From contig NW_023998416.1 in assembly GCF_014805625.2 (NCBI RefSeq), positions 31,931,794 to 31,995,793 of the forward strand: 64,000 nt of DNA, in the 5' to 3' direction. The notes beneath the pieces are model-generated. The model saw nothing but the letters and a program-made list of their open reading frames with translations. It was not told the origin of the DNA and ran no database searches. The DNA comes from Glossina fuscipes. Lineage: Eukaryota > Arthropoda > Insecta > Diptera > Glossinidae. The position numbers and the translations under genes are program-made. This document shows, in pieces, positions 59,620-64,000 of this stretch (positions are counted from its first letter, which is position 1; each line of letters opens with the position of its first letter).

Positions 59620-60590
59620 AAGTTGTCGCAACTCAAAAGGATTGTTTGTAAGGGCGGTTTTCACGACTTAACAATCTCGTTCTAGAGACTACTACTCTGT
59701 GTGTTGAAAATTTGATGCAAAACTATGATAAGAAAGCACATTGCTTTCTCTTACATCCAATAGCTGGTCCCAGTGTCAAATATTCGGCTGTATATTTGAG
59801 AATTTCTCCTAGAAAACGCATCCTCCACCTACACTGTCTCAACTTGTCTAACGTAAAAGATCGGAATAGCTTTTTTTATAAAAAAAAATAATATTAGTTT
59901 CCATGTGATTTGAATCGCTTACAAAGTCGACAAACGCTTGTCTGTGTTGCGTGAAGCGTCTTCCATGCATTCAAATGTCAGATAATACTCGAAAGCGTAG
60001 GATTTCTACACATTAACATATATTATACAAGCGTAATGAAAGGGGTTTTATAATCTTTTCAAAATTAAATTTGTGATTGTTAAAGCTTTTTTATAATAAT
60101 TAAGTCGAATGGATTAAAGTTATTACGTATGTGGATATTTATTACCATAGAAATACATTGGCAATGCTAAGCCAATTAAACAAACTTAATAATATATGTT
60201 AAGTAAGGAAATAATATATGATAAAAAGGCAAACTACGATGCACGTAAGTATATCTCTTGATCCGTCAAAGTCTCGGTCGAGCTCACTTAAATGTACGAA
60301 AGTAATAACAATAACATCTTACTATAACAATATTCTGAAAAGAATGACTTCAGACAGAGGGTAACCAGTTACATCGACTGACCAGAAGTCTAGTAAAAAT
60401 AATGGAAAATAACGAAGAGAAGCAAAAAGACATTGCATTTACCAGAACACTAGCTAGAAGGTAAGCTGAAGGTTTACCTAATTATGAAAAGAAATAAGAT
60501 AGCAAGCCGCTGCTAGGCCAAATACAGTTTACAGGATCAACTAAGTTTTAATAAATTTTCCCGAAAGTAGACAAGAATCGCGACCCAAAG
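59620..60590. other. Non-coding stretch after the NUMT
   Basis: AT-rich sequence without a recognisable gene or element. I cannot tell whether any more mitochondrial sequence follows; nothing after 59618 resembles cox1. Confidence 0.5.
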
Positions 60591-60594
60591 TCAA

Positions 60595-60725
60595 TGTTCA
60601 CGGATTCAAATTGCAGTGCGATAGAGCTACAGTGAACGCTCAGTGGGGATTTGGGCGGACTCCCACTTTTCTGTGGTCACTCGCTACGTCTTTCTCTTTC
60701 CTCATCTTTCTGTGACCGCGTATCA
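60595..60725 (+). repeat. tRNA-derived SINE-like element, copy 7 (opposite orientation)
   Basis: ACGGATTCAAATTGCAGTGCGATAGAGC (60599-60626) is the B-box-like core plus the following block, and GTGAACGC (60633) matches the minus-strand copy at 22.1 kb (CAATGCGATAGGGC then GTGAAC). The pyrimidine-rich CGTCTTTCTCTTTCCTCATC (60689-60708) matches CATCCCTTTCTC in that copy. This is the only copy with its head on the plus strand. Confidence 0.6.
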
Positions 60726-61364
60726 TAATTTGAGGAGACATTGTTGAGTGCTTTGACATAGAAGGCACTAAACTACAAAAAAACACCTTGAAATAGAAAT
60801 ATTGGTTTACCTAGAGTAAACGCGGATTACAAAATCAGTAGGAAAACTTGAATCAGTATTTAAGAGAAATCATTTTATAGCCAGTTGGAAAATTAACCGA
60901 AAATTGAAAAATGATCAGAAGACTTAATAGCGGACATCGCAGAAACAAACCATACAGTTACACATGAAGCAAGACTTGAGAACCAGATAAAACCTAACCA
61001 AGAGAGTAGCTACCTAATCAAATATGTCCTAAATGCAAGATGATAAACTGGTCGCCAGTTTAGATGAACTTTTCATCACAAATGTTGACCTATAAATGAA
61101 AAATTTCAAAGTAATGCGTTATTACTGTAGTAATTAATTGATTTCATTTAAACTTCATTTCCTGAAACCGACTTTAACCAAAGGGTCAAGCAATTTTGTA
61201 TAACTTTTGAAATTTCAATTGTTTGCTATTGGACACAAGAAGATGTAATAACGTATTATATTCATATGAGTCATTCATTTCATTCGTAAATCTGTCGTCT
61301 GCATAATAATTAATTTTGAAAATAGCAAAAAATTCCACAATTATCTTAAAACAAGTAAAAACAC

Positions 61365-61680
61365 TATAACGGGCCACGGCCCACTAGTGAAAACCCTACC
61401 CTATCCTAGAGTTTTACATAGAATGGTCGCAAACCTGGTCCAATCTGAATCATTTTCCATAGCATAGATCCTTGGGCTAACACAAACCAGCGTATCAAAT
61501 TTCATAAAGATATTTGAAAAACTGCAACCTGTGGGTAAAATACAAGCATACAAGACGGACACACAGGCAGACGCGACGATCTAGCAAGTTTTACCAAAAC
61601 ATCTCAAAAATTTGTGGCATGCAGATTGAAGAAGGCAACAATACAAGACCTACAGAGAGACAGACAAGCTTCAGATTGAG
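61365..61680 (+). repeat. Dispersed ACAGACGGACAG repeat, copy at 61.5 kb
   Basis: GAATGGTCGCAAACCTGGTCC (61421), AATCATTTTCCATAGC, CCTTGGGCTAACAC, ATCAAATTTCATAAAGATA, AACTGCAACCTGTGGG, then AGACGGACACACAGGCAGAC (61553-61572) mirror the 31.5-kb copy. A second GAGAGACAGACAAGC (61651) suggests a partial internal duplication. Confidence 0.75.
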
Positions 61681-62548
61681 AAAGTGTTTCTTAATCGACC
61701 ATTGTAAGAAAAAGTAGGTCTACATCTCATGCACTTCCGCGATGTAGGGTATAATCATTTTTGGAATATTTTTAATCTTAAAATCATTCAAGATTATGGG
61801 AAGACTTTGCTTAAACAAAATTTGCTTGCAAGGCGAAAAAGAAGGACTAGCCAAAGATTAAACGCAGAGTGTTTCCGATCGATTGCGACACATTTTTCAA
61901 GAGAAATAATTAATTATCATACAAATACACTGTTGGCCAGCTCTGATGTTCACTTCTTATGTATCATGCTTCTACATAAGCGTATTACAACATTTAAGTC
62001 GACAGGTGCGTTTGTATGTAACGCGCACTGATATGCAACGAAAAATCAAGTTTGATTTTTATAGCTACAGTAGTCAGAAGTAAGTTAACTTTACCTTTTC
62101 ACTTGTAATAGCTATAAAGCTAATTGAAAAACTGACTCATTTCATTCAGCTCAGTATAGTTTATCTGTTGCTCCTATAGTCTACTGTTTGCAATTAAGGA
62201 GATCACGCATCAGCTTAACCACAATGAGCTGAAATGGTTTTGTTGATATCGTCACAATAAATAAAACGAGTCTTTCGTACACAGTTAAGACCTTCTATAG
62301 CTTTGGCCGTAAGCCAGCATTTAATTCAAATATTGCATAAGTAGGTCAAAAGCATCTTCATGCAACCATGACCTCACGAATTTTAAAATTGAAATTTGGA
62401 GTACAACTATGCTTGTATGTACGCGCCTACGACGTGAGACAACTAATAAATGGTATCTAAGATGCATCTTAACTCCTATATTCACATTTTATTTTCTTAT
62501 TTTTGTTGTTTTTTTGAACAAAACAATAATTATGCGGAAGTTTTGTAA

Positions 62549-62647
62549 TTTTTTTTTTTTTTTTTTTTTCAACCAAAGAGTTGTTTACCTGATACCTGCG
62601 TTGCAAGTTATGCTTCTTTTTGTATATTTTAATTTTATTTTTTTTTA

Positions 62648-62674
<27 letters not shown>
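62549..62674. repeat. Paired poly-T tracts
   Basis: Runs of about 21 and 38 T residues, the second broken by single A bases, lie about 70 bp apart. Two long T tracts this close could be A-tails of two minus-strand retroposed inserts, but no element body is recognisable beside either. Confidence 0.8.
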
Positions 62675-62678
<4 letters not shown>

Positions 62679-64000
62679 CGCAAAAGCTTGCCTTTATTTA
62701 AGAAAATTCGTAAGCCGTGATTGAAATTGTTAAACTGACCGCTTGGATAAATGCGAACAAACTGATCTTACGTTCAGTTAAACCGTAACTAAAGTGGATA
62801 TAAAATTTAAGATATACCGTCCAATATATTTGCGATGACTTCAGCGTGGAAATCAAGTGAATTTCTTAGAAGAGCAAAAAAGCCGCACTCAAGTTGAGTT
62901 TTATTTAAATTAACATTACTCTAAACATAATTTTATTAGATAAACATTATTTCTCTTTTTCTTTATAAAGACATTGAAGATATTAAAATTATGATGGAAA
63001 ATTTCCATTTCGAATATATTTTAATTATTTATTCGCATACATAAATGAATACATATTTCAATTAATCAAACTCTATGATAAAGTGTTAAAGCTTTTCTTG
63101 ATTACAGATACAATACAAAGCAAATCATCGCTCATTTACTCTTTTCCAACTTTGACGTTAAGTTTGATGTTTTCGTTTTCCATTTCGCGATCTCTTATAC
63201 GGGGGCAAAGAAAAGCTTTCGATTCAACAAGTGAGTGAGTTCGAAGACTGCGGCTCAACTGTTATGCTTTCGCTTTTCAAATAAGATCTTTCCATGAAAC
63301 TGCTGGCATTGCTTTTTTCAGTCTGTTGCTCTACTCTGTTTTTATTGTTGTAATATTGAAATTAGGTTAAGTTCGCAATGAATGTCATAGAAAGGGTTTA
63401 ATTGTTATTCCATTAAGTCATTGACTTAACATTGTTGTCGTTCTTAATGAATAAAAGCGTGTATGCTTATTTAATCGCTACATTTGCATTAAAAGCTTTG
63501 TCTTTCCTGGCATTTTTACATAAGCAAAAGAAGTGATAAAAGTTTTTGATATAACATAACAAGGAAGTAAATGAACAATTTTAGAGTCGCACGCGGCGCA
63601 CTATTAAATACTCTACACTGCTTCGTTTAATATAATTCTTTAACTACCTTTACGATAATATACTGAAAATTATATCTTGTTTTCCTATAAAAGCATACCG
63701 TTCATGGGTGTTCTTGTTTAGGAAGTGGTTCAAAACATAAACTGACTAAGGCCCAAATTAGTTAAAAGTAATTTGCTTCTCATTGGCTATCAATTTTTGT
63801 TAAAAATGACTTACTTTTCTTGTTTCTTGCGATCCAATGGCACTACATGGCGCGACTTTGCTATAACTAACTTTTATAAAGCATGTTATTGCCACGGGCC
63901 AATTGCCTTTGTAAAATACTAAAAGATTAGACCTTTTTGCCAACTAAAAGCTTATCATGCATGAGAAAGAGTTGTGCACATAGACCTACGTGATCCAAAT

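Larger units (their letters stand above)
60730..64000. other. Non-coding right end
   Basis: No gene is supported. Contains a dispersed-repeat copy (61365-61680), poly-T runs (62549-62569; 62637-62674) that generate a spurious Phe-rich frame, and AT-rich sequence to the window end. Frames at 61729-62031 and elsewhere show no motif. Confidence 0.5.

Noticed and set aside
59365..59685. 106-codon open frame read as a protein.
   Set aside because: It lies on a shifted, deleted cox1 copy. The cox1 match switches frames and uses mitochondrial codons, so it is a NUMT, not a nuclear gene.
62409..62720. 103-codon Phe-rich plus-strand frame.
   Set aside because: It is generated by poly-T tracts.

Overview
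The window is 64 kb of AT-rich eukaryotic DNA. It has short GT-AG introns in otherwise compact genes, many microsatellites, several degraded mobile elements and one run of Ns (42347-42356). The families seen (a 6-exon CRAL-TRIO gene, a Mab-21/cGAS-like gene, a degraded mitochondrial cox1 copy of dipteran type, a mariner fossil, and the dispersed repeat carrying ACAGACGGACAG common in flies) point to a fly. A tephritid fruit fly is my best guess, but that is inference, not proof. There is no sign of bacterial gene organisation, and I found no convincing tRNA gene, rRNA gene or CRISPR array.

Only two host genes can be reconstructed, both on the minus strand. The first (40262-41539, 3 coding exons, 380 aa) is a Mab-21-domain nucleotidyltransferase with the complete catalytic motif set of cGAS-like receptors (cGLRs), the nucleic-acid sensors that make cyclic dinucleotides upstream of STING. 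The second (47400-49466, 6 coding exons, 311 aa) is a CRAL-TRIO lipid-binding protein of the alpha-tocopherol-transfer-protein-like group, which is expanded in insects. Nothing suggests that the two act together. Between them lie a 5'-incomplete non-LTR retrotransposon with an open reverse-transcriptase frame (42451-44445), an assembly gap bordered by a 58-bp tandem repeat, and a degraded mariner transposase fragment (about 44755-45060).

The left 40 kb and right 14 kb are mostly non-coding. They hold: (i) at least seven copies of what looks like one tRNA-derived SINE family, recognised by A-box/B-box heads in the same relative order; (ii) a second dispersed family ending in an ACAGACGGACAG motif, found in both orientations; (iii) a repeat shared between about 31.0 kb and 54.3 kb; (iv) a degenerate minisatellite at 25.4-25.6 kb; and (v) a decayed nuclear copy of mitochondrial cox1 (NUMT) at 59.3-59.6 kb. 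Three short open segments (20558-20711, 35967-36098, 53538-53717) might be exons and are listed with low confidence. Most other open frames of 60-140 codons look like chance ORFs in AT-rich DNA.
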